Shown here piece after piece: positions 37,633-45,919 of a stretch of 64,000 nt of DNA. Positions within the stretch are counted from its first letter, which is position 1; each line of letters begins with the position of its first letter. The stretch spans positions 1,644,231 through 1,708,230 of the forward strand of contig NZ_JAJCVJ010000001.1 of assembly GCF_020567425.1 (NCBI RefSeq). The letters run 5' to 3'. The DNA is from Salinirubrum litoreum (GTDB taxonomy: Archaea; Halobacteriota; Halobacteria; Halobacteriales; Haloferacaceae). The position numbers and the translations under genes are program-made. A model generated the notes under the pieces. The model saw only the letters and a list, made by a program, of their open reading frames with translations. It did not search any database and was not told the origin of the DNA.

Positions 37633-37951
37633 GCACCGCCTCCGTGAACGCCGTCAGTGCGTACTCGACCGCCTCGTCGGAGCGTTCCTGTGCCTCGTCG
37701 ACGAGTTCCTCGCGGGTCGCCTGCCCCTCTTCGAGGATCTCCTCGCGGCGGGCCTCGATCTCTTCGCGGGCCTCCGCGAGGCGCTTCTCCTCTAACTCGT
37801 CTGCCTCCGCTTCGGCCTCGGATCTGATCTCGTCGGCCTGCCGGCGGGCCTCCGCGATGATCTCCTCGCGCTCGGCTTCGGCGTCCGCGACGATCTCGTC
37901 TGCCTCCGCCTCGACCGCCTTGACTCGTTCGAGAACCTCTGGTCTCGGCAT
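37619..37951 (-). CDS. atpH: A-type ATP synthase subunit H
   Basis: Peripheral stalk coiled-coil subunit that pairs with E. The 110-residue protein (MPRPEVLERVKAVEAEADEI...) is almost entirely Glu/Ala/Arg heptads and ends with a short segment including EYALTAFTEAVHAQT. First gene of the synthase operon; the ATG at 37951 gives a leader of about 10 bp from the probable promoter at 37981-37996. Overlaps atpI by 14 bp. Confidence 0.88.
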   Translation of the reverse strand: MPRPEVLERVKAVEAEADEIVADAEAEREEIIAEARRQADEIRSEAEAEADELEEKRLAEAREEIEARREEILEEGQATREELVDEAQERSDEAVEYALTAFTEAVHAQT

Positions 37952-37980
37952 GCTTACAATCACCGGGAAGTTGCATGACG

Positions 37981-37996
37981 GCGTATAAGGTGTTTG
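37981..37996 (-). promoter_or_regulatory. Probable promoter of the ATP synthase operon
   Basis: On the minus strand GCAAACACCTTATACGC ends about 30 bp upstream of the atpH ATG. The A/C-rich part suits a BRE and CTTATAC a TATA box at the distance seen for short-leader haloarchaeal genes. Confidence 0.5.
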
Positions 37997-38224
37997 CGGA
38001 AACCGTCGGGTCTCACGACGGGTTCGCGGCCGAACGAGGTTCCCCGCCGGTCACCACACTTGAAACCCCGTCGTGTTCTGGCACAGCGTACACGGTCGTC
38101 GGGTGCCTCTTTCCGAGTGCCGACGGTCGTTCGTCGGCACGACGCATCGACCGCCGACTGCCCGACGCAGGCGACAGCGCGAGCGATCGGACAACCGACG
38201 GACAGAGCGAACGATCGGACGCAC

Positions 38225-38319
38225 GACAGCGACCAGCACCGACGAACGCGACAGCGACCAGCACCGACGAACACGATAGCGATCAGCACCGACGAACGCG
38301 ACAGCGACCAGCATCGACG
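38225..38319. repeat. 25-bp tandem repeat, nearly four units
   Basis: The unit GACAGCGACCAGCACCGACG+AACGC starts at 38225, 38250, 38275 and 38300 (the last incomplete). Units differ at one to three positions (AACAC, GATAGCGATC, AGCATC). The repeat lies in noncoding DNA between the synthase operon promoter and the transporter gene. Confidence 0.85.
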
Positions 38320-38531
38320 CCGAACGATCCGGCCGTCGGCGGGCAGGGTCTCCCGCCGACGGCCGACCTCGGACGACCAGCCCGTCTCTCGCGTGGTCGC
38401 CGTCCGCGTCGACGGCGACCGTCTCGACGACCCACGGGCGGAGTGGGGTGCCGCCCGTCGGTGTCGTCGGAGTGGTGGCCGACGACACCCGTCGAATCCT
38501 CTTGCTGTGATCGGCTCACGACCGCCGGGTC

Positions 38532-39437
38532 TCACCGCAGGCGCGCGAACTCGACCGCGAGCACCCGGCGTTCGAGCAGACTCACGCCCGCGACGACGAC
38601 GAGGAACCCGAGGACCGTCTCGACCGTCACCGGTTCCTGCAGGAGGAGCCACCCGGTGAGCGCGGCGACGACCGGCACGAGGTACGCGACGAGGTTCGCG
38701 CGGACCGGGCCGATGTCGCGGATCAGGCCGAAGTAGATCGGGTACGCGAGCGCGGTCGAGAACAGCGACAGCGACAGGAGCGCGACCACGACGCTCGGGG
38801 CGGTCGCACCCGGCCCGACCTGTTCGCCGAGGGCGAGACTGGCGACGTGGAGCAGGCCCGCACCGAGCGCCATCGCCCACGCCGTGAGGGGGACGCTGTC
38901 GAGGTCGGTGTCGAACCGCCGGAGGAGGACACTGCCGAAGGCCACCGCGACCGCCGCGCCGAGCACCAGCAGTTGGCCGACCGTCGAGCCCTGCGTGAGC
39001 GTCTCCGGGTTCGGCTGGACGATGACGATCACACCGACGAGTCCGAGGAGGATGCCGAGTCCGTCACGGAGGTCGATGCGGTCCTCGAGCAGGACGACCG
39101 CAAAGAGCGGCGCGAGGATCGGATTCAGGCCGTACATCACCGACGCGGTCGCGGGCGTGGTCGTCTGCTGGCCGAGAAACAGCAGGCCGTTGTTCGCGGC
39201 GACGACCGCGACGCCCGCGACGAGGATGCCGGCGAAGTCGGCACGCGAGCGCGGGAGCCACGCGTCGTACCGCCACGCCGAGTACACGAGCAGCGGCGGG
39301 ACCGCGAGGTCGAACCGGATGCCGGCAAAGAGGAGCGGCGGGAGCGGCCCGAGTCCGGCCTCGATGGCGACGAAGGACGCGCCGAACAGCACCGCGAGCA
39401 GGACGAACAACCCGGCGTTCCGGTAGCGACCGATCAC
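38532..39437 (-). CDS. EamA/DMT-family transporter
   Basis: A 301-residue membrane protein with ten hydrophobic helices in two homologous EamA halves: the first begins MIGRYRNAGLFVLLAVLFGASFVAIEAG and the second about residue 150 with VGQLLVLGAAVAVAFGSVLL. The conserved stretch VMYGLNPILAPLFAVVLLEDRI in the first half, and its partner VAYLVPVVAALTGWLLLQEPV in the second, are the usual DMT signatures. Substrates (metabolite or amino-acid export) cannot be told from sequence. Confidence 0.9.
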   Translation of the reverse strand: MIGRYRNAGLFVLLAVLFGASFVAIEAGLGPLPPLLFAGIRFDLAVPPLLVYSAWRYDAWLPRSRADFAGILVAGVAVVAANNGLLFLGQQTTTPATASVMYGLNPILAPLFAVVLLEDRIDLRDGLGILLGLVGVIVIVQPNPETLTQGSTVGQLLVLGAAVAVAFGSVLLRRFDTDLDSVPLTAWAMALGAGLLHVASLALGEQVGPGATAPSVVVALLSLSLFSTALAYPIYFGLIRDIGPVRANLVAYLVPVVAALTGWLLLQEPVTVETVLGFLVVVAGVSLLERRVLAVEFARLR

Positions 39438-39613
39438 GGCGCGTCACCGTCTGGCTGTCGCGGTCTCGGCGGTCGGCGTGTCATCTACGCGTCGGTTGGG
39501 TCGCTCGCCCGAAGAACCGCACGGTTCCAGCCGAGTCCGGGTCGGGGCGTGTCCGACTGGCTGTGGCGTCGAACTCCCACCAGCTATGTGCGGGGGCCGA
39601 CAACGCCCGGACG

Positions 39614-40627
39614 ATGCCACGCACCGGCAAGATCAGCGAGACGTTCTTCCGAGAGTACGTCGCCGAGCGCCTCGGCGCGACCCGCGACGACGTGCGTCGC
39701 GGCCCGAAACACGGCGTCGACTTCGGCGTGATCGACGCCGGGGACGCGGCGGTCGCGGTCGCCACCGACCCGGTCTCCATCCTCCCGTCGCTCGGCTTCG
39801 AACGCGCCGGTCGGTTCGCGGTGCAGGTGCCCATCGCCGACGTGGCGGTCTCGGGGCTCGACCCCTCGCATCTCGCCGTCTCCTTCTCGCTGCCGCCCGA
39901 GATGACCGACGACCAGTTCGCCGCCGTGTGGCGGGCCTTCGACGCCGAGTGTGCCGACCTCGGCATCAGCGTCGTCACGGGGCACACCGCCCGGTACGAG
40001 GGCTGTTCGTTCCCGTGGGTCGGCGCGGTGACGGTGCTCGCGGTCGGTGATCCGGACGACATCGTCTACCCCGACGGCGCGCGACCGGGCGACGACCTCC
40101 TCGTGACGAAGGGACCCGCCGTGGAGTCGGCCGGCCTGCTGACGACGCTGTTCCCCGAGGAGGTCGACCTCGACCCGGAGACACTCGCTGTGGCGCAGTC
40201 CCGACTGGACGACACCGACGCGATCCGGGACGCACTGACCGCGAGTGCCGCTGGAGGTGTCACCGCGATGCACGACGCGACCGAGGGCGGCCTGCTCGGC
40301 GCGTTCCACGAGATGGCCCACGCCGCCGGGGTCCGACTAGTGATCGACTCCGACCGCGTGCCGATCATGCCGGGCGTGCTGGACGCCTGCGAAGCCCTTC
40401 GAATGGACCCGTGGCGCGCGACGACCGCCGGGACGCTCCTGCTCGCGGTCGATCCAGCAGACACCGACAGTGTCGTCTCGGCGCTCGAATCGCGGGGGAC
40501 CCCGGTCGGTGTGGTCGGCCGCGTCGAGGACGGGTCGGGCGTCGTGCTGGACGGCGAGGCGACTACGGTTCCGGAGGGCGATTCGTCGTGGCCGGTGTAC
40601 GAGCGCCTGCTGAGTAGTCGGGACTGA
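39614..40627 (+). CDS. AIR synthase-related (HypE/PurM-like) protein
   Basis: A 337-residue PurM-superfamily protein. The N-terminal half has AVAVATDPVSILPSLGFERAG with the Asp that binds the ATP-linked metal, and DVAVSGLDPSHLAVSFSLP; the C-terminal half has TAMHDATEGGLLGAFHEMAHAAG and the DPWRATTAGTLLLAV segment. It resembles the HypE-like proteins used to make nickel-iron hydrogenase cyanide ligands, but it lacks the C-terminal Cys of HypE and no hydrogenase genes are near. A role in another ATP-dependent activation step is likely but undefined. The ATG at 39614 gives the family length. Confidence 0.85.
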   Translation: MPRTGKISETFFREYVAERLGATRDDVRRGPKHGVDFGVIDAGDAAVAVATDPVSILPSLGFERAGRFAVQVPIADVAVSGLDPSHLAVSFSLPPEMTDDQFAAVWRAFDAECADLGISVVTGHTARYEGCSFPWVGAVTVLAVGDPDDIVYPDGARPGDDLLVTKGPAVESAGLLTTLFPEEVDLDPETLAVAQSRLDDTDAIRDALTASAAGGVTAMHDATEGGLLGAFHEMAHAAGVRLVIDSDRVPIMPGVLDACEALRMDPWRATTAGTLLLAVDPADTDSVVSALESRGTPVGVVGRVEDGSGVVLDGEATTVPEGDSSWPVYERLLSSRD

Positions 40628-40639
40628 CGCGAGGGTACT

Positions 40640-41197
40640 TCACCGAGGCGGACGCCAGCCACGCCGAGACAGCCAGCCGACGAGCGCGCCGAGCGGGACG
40701 AGCACCGCACCGACGAGCGGACTCCACTCGACTACCACGGTTCGTGTCACGACGAGCGATGCCCCGAGATAGGTCGGAAAGACGCGGCTCACCGTCGCCC
40801 ACTCCGCGCCCGTGACGGCGCCGAGGATGACGGGGAACGCGATCACGTACAGTCCGGCGAGGACCGGCACGAACAGGACGGTCCCGACTGCGACGGCGGC
40901 CCCCGCGAGCGCACCGCGTCTCGGCGTCGACGTCGCCGACGCGAGTCGTCGCCACGCCAGCGTCCCGACGACGATGCCGGCGACGAGCGCGAACTGCGGG
41001 GCGTAGCCGACCCAGTACCGGCCGTCGGCAGAGAGTCTGAGGAAGTCGGCCCCGACCACGAGGAGGAGCAGGAACAGGAGCGACACGAGCAGCGCCGCGA
41101 CGCCGGTGACGACGCCTGCGCCGAGGGCACGCCGCGAGACACCACCACCAGCCCCTCGCCACAGGTTCATACCGCAGTCGTCGGCGGCCGACGACAT
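40640..41197 (-). CDS. Multi-pass membrane protein, unknown function
   Basis: A 185-residue integral membrane protein with about five or six hydrophobic helices (LGAGVVTGVAALLVSLLFLL, YAPQFALVAGIVVGTLAW, GALAGAAVAVGTVLFVPVLAG, and a final pair). It contains no recognised motif. I chose the ATG at 41197 (MSSAADDCGMNLW); ATG at 41170 (MNLW) is possible. The longer in-frame extension would be translated from the tandem repeat at 41228-41306 and is unlikely. It is convergent with the HypE-like gene, with 12 bp between stops. Confidence 0.65.
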   Translation of the reverse strand: MSSAADDCGMNLWRGAGGGVSRRALGAGVVTGVAALLVSLLFLLLLVVGADFLRLSADGRYWVGYAPQFALVAGIVVGTLAWRRLASATSTPRRGALAGAAVAVGTVLFVPVLAGLYVIAFPVILGAVTGAEWATVSRVFPTYLGASLVVTRTVVVEWSPLVGAVLVPLGALVGWLSRRGWRPPR

Positions 41198-41227
41198 AAC
41201 GACGCGCTTCCGGTAGTCGCTGGTGAC

Positions 41228-41306
41228 CAGCGTGGGCGGGTTCCCGAGAGAGTGCGCGGTCAGCGTGGGCGGGGTCCCGAGAGGGTGCGCGGTCAGCGTG
41301 GGCGGC
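41228..41306. repeat. 33-bp tandem repeat, about 2.4 units
   Basis: The unit begins CAGCGTGGGCGGGGTCCCGA and is repeated at 41228, 41261 and 41294 (partial), with a single-base difference per unit. It lies between two divergent genes, just upstream of the solute-binding protein gene at 41350, and thus overlaps its promoter region. Confidence 0.85.
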
Positions 41307-41349
41307 CACCGGAGTTCGATTTTTCCAGCAGCAGTTCCAATGAGACGAC

Positions 41350-42294
41350 ATGGCCGACCTCGAACTCGCGCTGGACTGGACACCGAACACGAACCACACC
41401 GGTATCTTCGTCGCCGAGGCGGAGGGCTACTTCGCCGACGCCGGTCTCGACGTGGCGATCAGATCACCGGCCGAGGACGACTACGGCGAGACGCCCGCAA
41501 AGCGCGTCGCGACCGGCGAGTCCGACCTCGCCATCGCGCCCTCAGAGAGCGCGATCAGCTACCACACACATCCCGAGTACCCCGACCTCACGGCGGTCGC
41601 GGCGGTCTGCCAGCGGGACACGAGCGCCATCGTCACGCTCGCCGAGAGCGGCATCGACCGCCCCGCGAAACTCGACGGGCGGACCTACGCCTCGTACGAC
41701 GCCCGGTTCGAGGACCACATCGTCCGACAACTGATCCGGAACGACGGCGGTGCGGGCGACATCGAGATCGTCACCCCGCCGAAACTGGGCATCCCGAACA
41801 CCCTGCTCGACGGGTCGGCGGACGCGACGTGGGTGTTCGTGCCGTGGGAGGGGTTGCTGGCAGAACGCGACGGGATCGATCTGAACGCCTTCCGACTGGA
41901 CGACTACGGCGTCCCCTACGGCTACACGCCGACACTGCTCGCCACGCCCGAGACCATCGACTCGGAGGCCGACCGCCTCCAGGACGCACTCTCGGCAATC
42001 GGCCGGGGTTACGAGTTCGCAGTCGAGAATCCCGAGGAGGCGGCCGACCTGCTCTGTGAGACGGCCGAGGGACCCCAACTGGACGACCGCGAGTTCGTCC
42101 GGGAGAGCCAGCGCCGCATCGCCCCGGCGTACCTGACGAGCGAGGGAGACTGGGGCGTGATGGCGTGGGACCGGTGGGCCGACTTCGTGGACTGGCTCGT
42201 AGAGGAAGGAATCCTGACGACACTCGACGGGGAGCAGTTGGCCTTCGAGGACGTGGCCCCCGACGCGCTGTTCACGAACGAGTTCGTGGCGTAG
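41350..42294 (+). CDS. NMT1/THI5-like solute-binding-domain protein without signal peptide
   Basis: A 314-residue protein of the NMT1/THI5 periplasmic-binding fold: LALDWTPNTNHTGIFVAEAEGYFADAGLDV at the start, SDLAIAPSESAISYH and DATWVFVPWEGLLAE farther on. Typical ABC substrate-binding proteins have a lipobox signal, but this one begins directly with the first strand (MADLELALDW), so it should stay in the cytoplasm. Yeast Thi5 is a related cytoplasmic enzyme that makes the thiamine pyrimidine from its own His and PLP, but the CCCFC motif of Thi5 is absent here. No permease or ATPase genes are adjacent. Function: uncertain, possibly pyrimidine precursor binding. Confidence 0.8.
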   Translation: MADLELALDWTPNTNHTGIFVAEAEGYFADAGLDVAIRSPAEDDYGETPAKRVATGESDLAIAPSESAISYHTHPEYPDLTAVAAVCQRDTSAIVTLAESGIDRPAKLDGRTYASYDARFEDHIVRQLIRNDGGAGDIEIVTPPKLGIPNTLLDGSADATWVFVPWEGLLAERDGIDLNAFRLDDYGVPYGYTPTLLATPETIDSEADRLQDALSAIGRGYEFAVENPEEAADLLCETAEGPQLDDREFVRESQRRIAPAYLTSEGDWGVMAWDRWADFVDWLVEEGILTTLDGEQLAFEDVAPDALFTNEFVA

Positions 42295-42350
42295 ATGGCT
42301 GCCTGAGGAGTCGATGTCGAGTAGCCGCTCTCGTCACGTGAGGAACACGG

Positions 42351-42632
42351 CTACTGCCAGGTGACGTACGCGAGTACCGCGATACCGACGGTCTCCAGCA
42401 CCTGGAGGATCATCATGAACTGGACGGCGAGCGTCGGCATCGCGGGGGCGGTGAAGTAGAAGTACAGCGCCACGACGTTCTCCGCGAGCAGGAAGGTAGC
42501 GAAGATCATCGTCCCGAGCGTCATCGGCGCGCGGACCTCCCGGTAGGTGCGCGCCCAGACCGCGAGCAGTCCGAGCAGGAGGACGATGTTCACCCCGGCG
42601 GCGACGCGTGCGGCGTCGAGCATGAGACTCAT
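42351..42632 (-). CDS. Three-helix membrane protein (haloarchaeal DUF7521-like)
   Basis: A 93-residue protein of three hydrophobic helices with short linkers (VNIVLLLGLLAVWARTYREV, MIFATFLLAENVVALYFYF, and LQVLETVGIAVLAYVTW). In haloarchaea a protein of this kind regularly follows a winged-helix regulator, as here (42702-42977). I recall the family as DUF7521, without certainty. Its ATG overlaps the stop of a 23-codon frame (42629-42700) by 4 bp. It may sense a membrane signal for the regulator; this is an inference. Confidence 0.72.
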   Translation of the reverse strand: MSLMLDAARVAAGVNIVLLLGLLAVWARTYREVRAPMTLGTMIFATFLLAENVVALYFYFTAPAMPTLAVQFMMILQVLETVGIAVLAYVTWQ

Positions 42633-42700
42633 CGGTGCGGTCCTCCGTCGTCGGCTATCGTGGCCCGTCGCTGGTGTTGCTGGTGTCGTTCGTGGTGCAT
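42629..42700 (-). CDS. His-rich 23-codon micro-ORF between regulator and membrane gene
   Basis: Starting at an ATG (42700) one base after the regulator's TAG stop, this frame reads MHHERHQQHQRRATIADD and ends at a TGA (42629-42631) that overlaps the next gene's ATG as ATGA. Four of its first ten residues are His. The tight packing, one base from the upstream stop and 4-bp overlap with the downstream start, is what translational coupling requires. It could be a real peptide or simply carry ribosomes to the membrane gene. Confidence 0.4.
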   Translation of the reverse strand: MHHERHQQHQRRATIADDGGPHR

Positions 42701-42701
42701 G

Positions 42702-42977
42702 CTACTCCACCTGTGAGATGACCTTCTCCACGGTGTCCCAGTGGTTCCGGGCGCGCTCGCTCGGCAGGTACACCGTCCCGTAGTCGGCGTCGCCGCTGGT
42801 GACGATGCCGTTCTGCTCCAGCACGTCGAGGTGGTGCCGGACCGTGTTGTACGCCAGATCGAGGTCCTCGGCCAGTCGGTTGGCGTTCCGTGGTCGCTCG
42901 TCCAGCGCCCGCAGGATGCGCGCCCGGTTCGGTCCTCCGCGCGTCCCGGCGAGGGCCTGCCAGAGGACCGTATCCAT
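42702..42977 (-). CDS. Winged-helix transcriptional regulator
   Basis: A 91-residue single-domain regulator: RARILRALDERPRNANRLAEDLDLAYNTVRHHLDVLEQNGIVTSGDADYGTVYLPS, a classic ArsR-like fold with the recognition helix AYNTVRHHLDVL. It has no cysteines or ligand-binding extension. The membrane protein encoded downstream is presumably its partner. The start at 42977 (MDTVLWQALAG) is the only Met before the domain. Confidence 0.85.
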   Translation of the reverse strand: MDTVLWQALAGTRGGPNRARILRALDERPRNANRLAEDLDLAYNTVRHHLDVLEQNGIVTSGDADYGTVYLPSERARNHWDTVEKVISQVE

Positions 42978-43276
42978 ACGCTACCGTGTTCTCCGGCGCT
43001 GGACAAGAATCCACCGACCCGACGCTGGTCGCCGGAGAACCGACCGGTCACCGGGGTCGTGACCGCTCGACGAGTCCCGTCGCTGGCCGTGCAGGCCACC
43101 TCGCCGACCGTCACGAACCTGTTTCCCACGTAGAACAAGTGGGCGAATCGGACCCAAAACGTTTTCGCTCACCCCCCGCGAGACCTCTCGCTGGACGCAT
43201 TTTCGCCCGATTTTCGGGAGATTTGAGTCTGAGTTGCGAAAGTTGTTAACTACCGAACATACGTACGACTGTTCGG

Positions 43277-44731
43277 ATGACATCAGACAGATCGAACGCG
43301 ACGCGGCGGCGTGTACTACTCGGCCTCGGCACCGGTGCGACGGTCGCCCTCGCTGGCTGTACCGGCGGCGGTGGCGACGGCGGCACCGACACGGCGACAC
43401 CCACCGGAACGGCGACCCCGACAGAGACGCCCACCGAGACGGAGACCGAGGAACCGGCCGGCACCGCAAACGTCCGGGTCGGGCACATGTCGCCGAACGC
43501 ACCGAACGTGGACGTGTACGTCGATGGCTCGGCCGTCCTCGAAGACGTGCCCTTCGGCGCGGTCAGCGAGTACCTCGAGGTCCCCGCCGGCGAACGGGAG
43601 GTCGAGATCACCGCCGCCGGCGACCCCGACACCTCGGTCTTCGCCGGGGCGGTCCCGGTCGAGGCGGACACCGACTACTCGGTCGTCGCGATCGGCGAGA
43701 TCGGCGACATGGCCGACCAGGCGTTCGAGCCGCTCGTCTTAGAAGACGACAACAGCGATCCGGGTGGCGACACGGCCCGCGTCCGGGCCGTCCACGCCTC
43801 GCCCGACGCACCCGCCGTCGACATCACCGTCGCGTCCAGCGGGGACGCGCTGTTCGACGGCGTGGCGTTCGGCGACGCCGGCTACGTCGAGGTCCCTGCT
43901 GGCGACTACACCCTCCAGATTCGCGGCGATACGGACAGCAACGACGGCGACGTGGTGGCCGAGTTCGACGTGAGCCTCGCCGGCGGGCAGGTCTACACCG
44001 CCTTCGCGGCCGGCTACCTCACCCCCGACGACGAACCGGCCGACACGCCCTTCGACCTGCTCGTCTCGCAGGACACCGGCGACGGGATGATGGAGATGGA
44101 CCCGGCGAGCGTCCGGGTGTCGCACATGTCGCCGAACGCGCCGAACGTCGACGTGTACGTCGACGGCTCGGCCGTCCTCGAAGACGTGCCCTTCGGCGCG
44201 ACCAGCAGTTACCTCGAACTCGCGGCCGGCGACCACACGGTCGAGATCACCGCCGCCGGCGATCCCGACACCTCGGTCTTCTCGGGCGACGTGACCGTGG
44301 CAGCCGGGACCGACTACACCATCGCCGCGATCGGTGAGATCGGCGACGACGCCGACGAGGCGTTCCGCCCGCTGATCCTCGAAGACGACAACAGCGATCC
44401 GGGTGGCGACACGGCCCGCGTCCGGGCGGTTCACGTCTCCCCCGACGCGCCCGCAGTCGACATCACGGTCAACTCGACCGGCGACACGCTGTTCGACGGG
44501 GTCGCGTTCGGCGAGTCGGGCTACGTCGAGGTCCCGGCGAACGACTACACCCTGCAGATCAGAGGTGACACCGACAGCAACGACGGCGAGGTCGTCGCCG
44601 ACTTCGACGTGAGCCTGAACGGCGGGCAGGTCTACACCGCCTTCGCGGCCGGCTACCTCACCCCCGACGACGAACCGCAGGACGTGTCCTTCGATCTGCT
44701 CGTGACGCAGGACACCGGCGGGATGTCGTAG
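43277..44731 (+). CDS. DUF4397 lipoprotein with internal duplication
   Basis: A 484-residue exported protein. The N-terminus is a Tat lipoprotein signal: ATRRRVLLGLGTGATVALAGC, then a Thr/Glu/Gly/Pro linker. The mature part consists of four DUF4397-type units arranged A-B-A'-B'. A units start VRVGHMSPNAPNVDVYVDGS (and VRVSHMSPNAPNVDVY), B units ARVRAVHASPDAPAVDITV and ARVRAVHVSPDAPAVDITV. A and A' start 639 bp (213 codons) apart and share long identical nucleotide runs, such as GACGACAACAGCGATCCGGG near 43746 and 44385, which shows a recent duplication or conversion. It is probably a surface lipoprotein of haloarchaea; function unknown. Confidence 0.85.
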   Translation: MTSDRSNATRRRVLLGLGTGATVALAGCTGGGGDGGTDTATPTGTATPTETPTETETEEPAGTANVRVGHMSPNAPNVDVYVDGSAVLEDVPFGAVSEYLEVPAGEREVEITAAGDPDTSVFAGAVPVEADTDYSVVAIGEIGDMADQAFEPLVLEDDNSDPGGDTARVRAVHASPDAPAVDITVASSGDALFDGVAFGDAGYVEVPAGDYTLQIRGDTDSNDGDVVAEFDVSLAGGQVYTAFAAGYLTPDDEPADTPFDLLVSQDTGDGMMEMDPASVRVSHMSPNAPNVDVYVDGSAVLEDVPFGATSSYLELAAGDHTVEITAAGDPDTSVFSGDVTVAAGTDYTIAAIGEIGDDADEAFRPLILEDDNSDPGGDTARVRAVHVSPDAPAVDITVNSTGDTLFDGVAFGESGYVEVPANDYTLQIRGDTDSNDGEVVADFDVSLNGGQVYTAFAAGYLTPDDEPQDVSFDLLVTQDTGGMS

Positions 44732-44815
44732 GCTGCGAGTTCCCCGTCGGCCACCGACCGACGCTCTTTCCGGTGCGGTGTGTTTAACCGCCAGCCTCGC
44801 GTCCACCGGAACAGG

Positions 44816-45382
44816 ATGCGTGCCGGTCCCCTCCTCAGCCGAGCGTTCCTCGTCTGTGTCCTCCTCGCGGTGCTGTTCGGGGCATGCGTCGCCTACGGGT
44901 CGGTCGGTCCCGCACCCGAGCGCAACGTCTACCCCGACCACCGCGACATCGCCGACGACTACGACCGGTACGTCGGCGACCGGGTGGTCGTCAGCGGCGA
45001 GGTCGTCTCGACCGACCCACTGGTCGTCTCTGCCAGCGACGGGCAGGGTGCAGAAACCGAGTACCGGATCGTGGAGAGTGACCGCAGTCCCGCCGTCGGC
45101 CAGAGCCTCTGGACGTTCGGCGTCGCCAGACCGGACAGCGTGATCGCGGCGAATCGGGGTGTCGTCGTGCCGGCGTACGGCAGTCTCTACGCCTACGGGG
45201 CGTCGGCACTCGCGGGCGGGTGGGTGCTCGGTCGGGTCGTCCGGCGCTGGCGACTCGACCCCGAGGCGGGACTCGTCCGTCGGGACGAACCACTGTGGGT
45301 TCCACTCGGTGTCGGACAGCGCGGCGACCACGACCCGAGTGGCGCCGACACCACCGGCGACCGGGAGGGTGAGGATGCCTGA
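44816..45382 (+). CDS. Membrane protein with OB-like extracellular domain
   Basis: A 188-residue protein with an N-terminal membrane helix (LLSRAFLVCVLLAVLFGACVAYG), a soluble domain (about 30-120) with DRYVGDRVVVSGEVVSTDPLVV and AETEYRIVE that reads like an OB/beta-barrel, and a second helix (YGSLYAYGASALAGGWVLG) before a short tail. I know no family. The stop overlaps the start of the downstream gene by 8 bp, so both are translated together. The ATG at 44816 is chosen because an upstream in-frame ATG adds only an Arg-rich stretch next to the promoter. Confidence 0.7.
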   Translation: MRAGPLLSRAFLVCVLLAVLFGACVAYGSVGPAPERNVYPDHRDIADDYDRYVGDRVVVSGEVVSTDPLVVSASDGQGAETEYRIVESDRSPAVGQSLWTFGVARPDSVIAANRGVVVPAYGSLYAYGASALAGGWVLGRVVRRWRLDPEAGLVRRDEPLWVPLGVGQRGDHDPSGADTTGDREGEDA

Positions 45383-45869
45383 TCTGTTCGCCCACGCGGT
45401 GATCGGCTACTGTCTCGGGACCGCGCTCTCGTTTCGGTACGACTGGCTGACGCCGACCTACGTCACGGTCGTCATGGCCGGGGCGTTCGTCCCGGACGTC
45501 GCGAAGATATTTCTGCTCGTCCCGGACGCGGTCGTGTCCGACGCGCTCGGCCTCCCGTTCTCGTGGTTCGCGCTCCACACCGTCGGCGGGTCGGCGGTCG
45601 CGGTGCTGATCGGCGTGGTGCTGGTGGCGGGCGAGGAGCGTCGCCGGGTACTGGGACTGCTCTCGCTCGGGACCGCCTCGCATCTCGTCGCCGACGCGCT
45701 CCTGTTGACGGCCACCGGCTACTCGAAGCCGATGTGGTGGCCCGTGGCGCACGTCGGGCTTCCCTCGCCGGGATTGTACCTGAGTAGCGAGCCGACCCCG
45801 CTGTTCGTGGCGAGTGCGGTCGCGGTCGTGCTGTGGGCGCTTCGGCGGCGGCGGGCGAAGGCAGAGTGA
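45375..45869 (+). CDS. Membrane-bound metal-dependent hydrolase-like protein
   Basis: A 164-residue polytopic protein with the YdjM/DUF457-type pattern: MPDLFAHAVIGYCLG at the start, AGAFVPDVAKIFLLVPD after the second helix, FALHTVGGS and SLGTASHLVADALLL farther on. The His-Asp-His-Asp order matches that family. It is coupled to the preceding gene by an 8-bp overlap. Reaction unknown. Confidence 0.8.
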   Translation: MPDLFAHAVIGYCLGTALSFRYDWLTPTYVTVVMAGAFVPDVAKIFLLVPDAVVSDALGLPFSWFALHTVGGSAVAVLIGVVLVAGEERRRVLGLLSLGTASHLVADALLLTATGYSKPMWWPVAHVGLPSPGLYLSSEPTPLFVASAVAVVLWALRRRRAKAE

Positions 45870-45919
45870 GCGAGACGACGACGCCGGGGATTCAACACGC
45901 CTGCCGCCGTGGACCTCGT

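Larger units (their letters stand above)
37952..38531. other. Intergenic region upstream of the ATP synthase operon
   Basis: About 580 bp between atpH and the convergently oriented end of the EamA-type gene. It includes the probable operon promoter (37981-37996), a 25-bp tandem repeat (38225-38319), and flanking sequence with the same GAGCGATCGGAC-type wording. Several long overlapping open frames exist here because of the repeat, but none looks real. Confidence 0.5.

Noticed and set aside
38013..38736. Several overlapping long frames on both strands around the 25-bp repeat
   Set aside because: The repeat length and GC bias keep frames open; the predicted proteins are Arg/Thr/Ser-rich repeats and lack acidic character.
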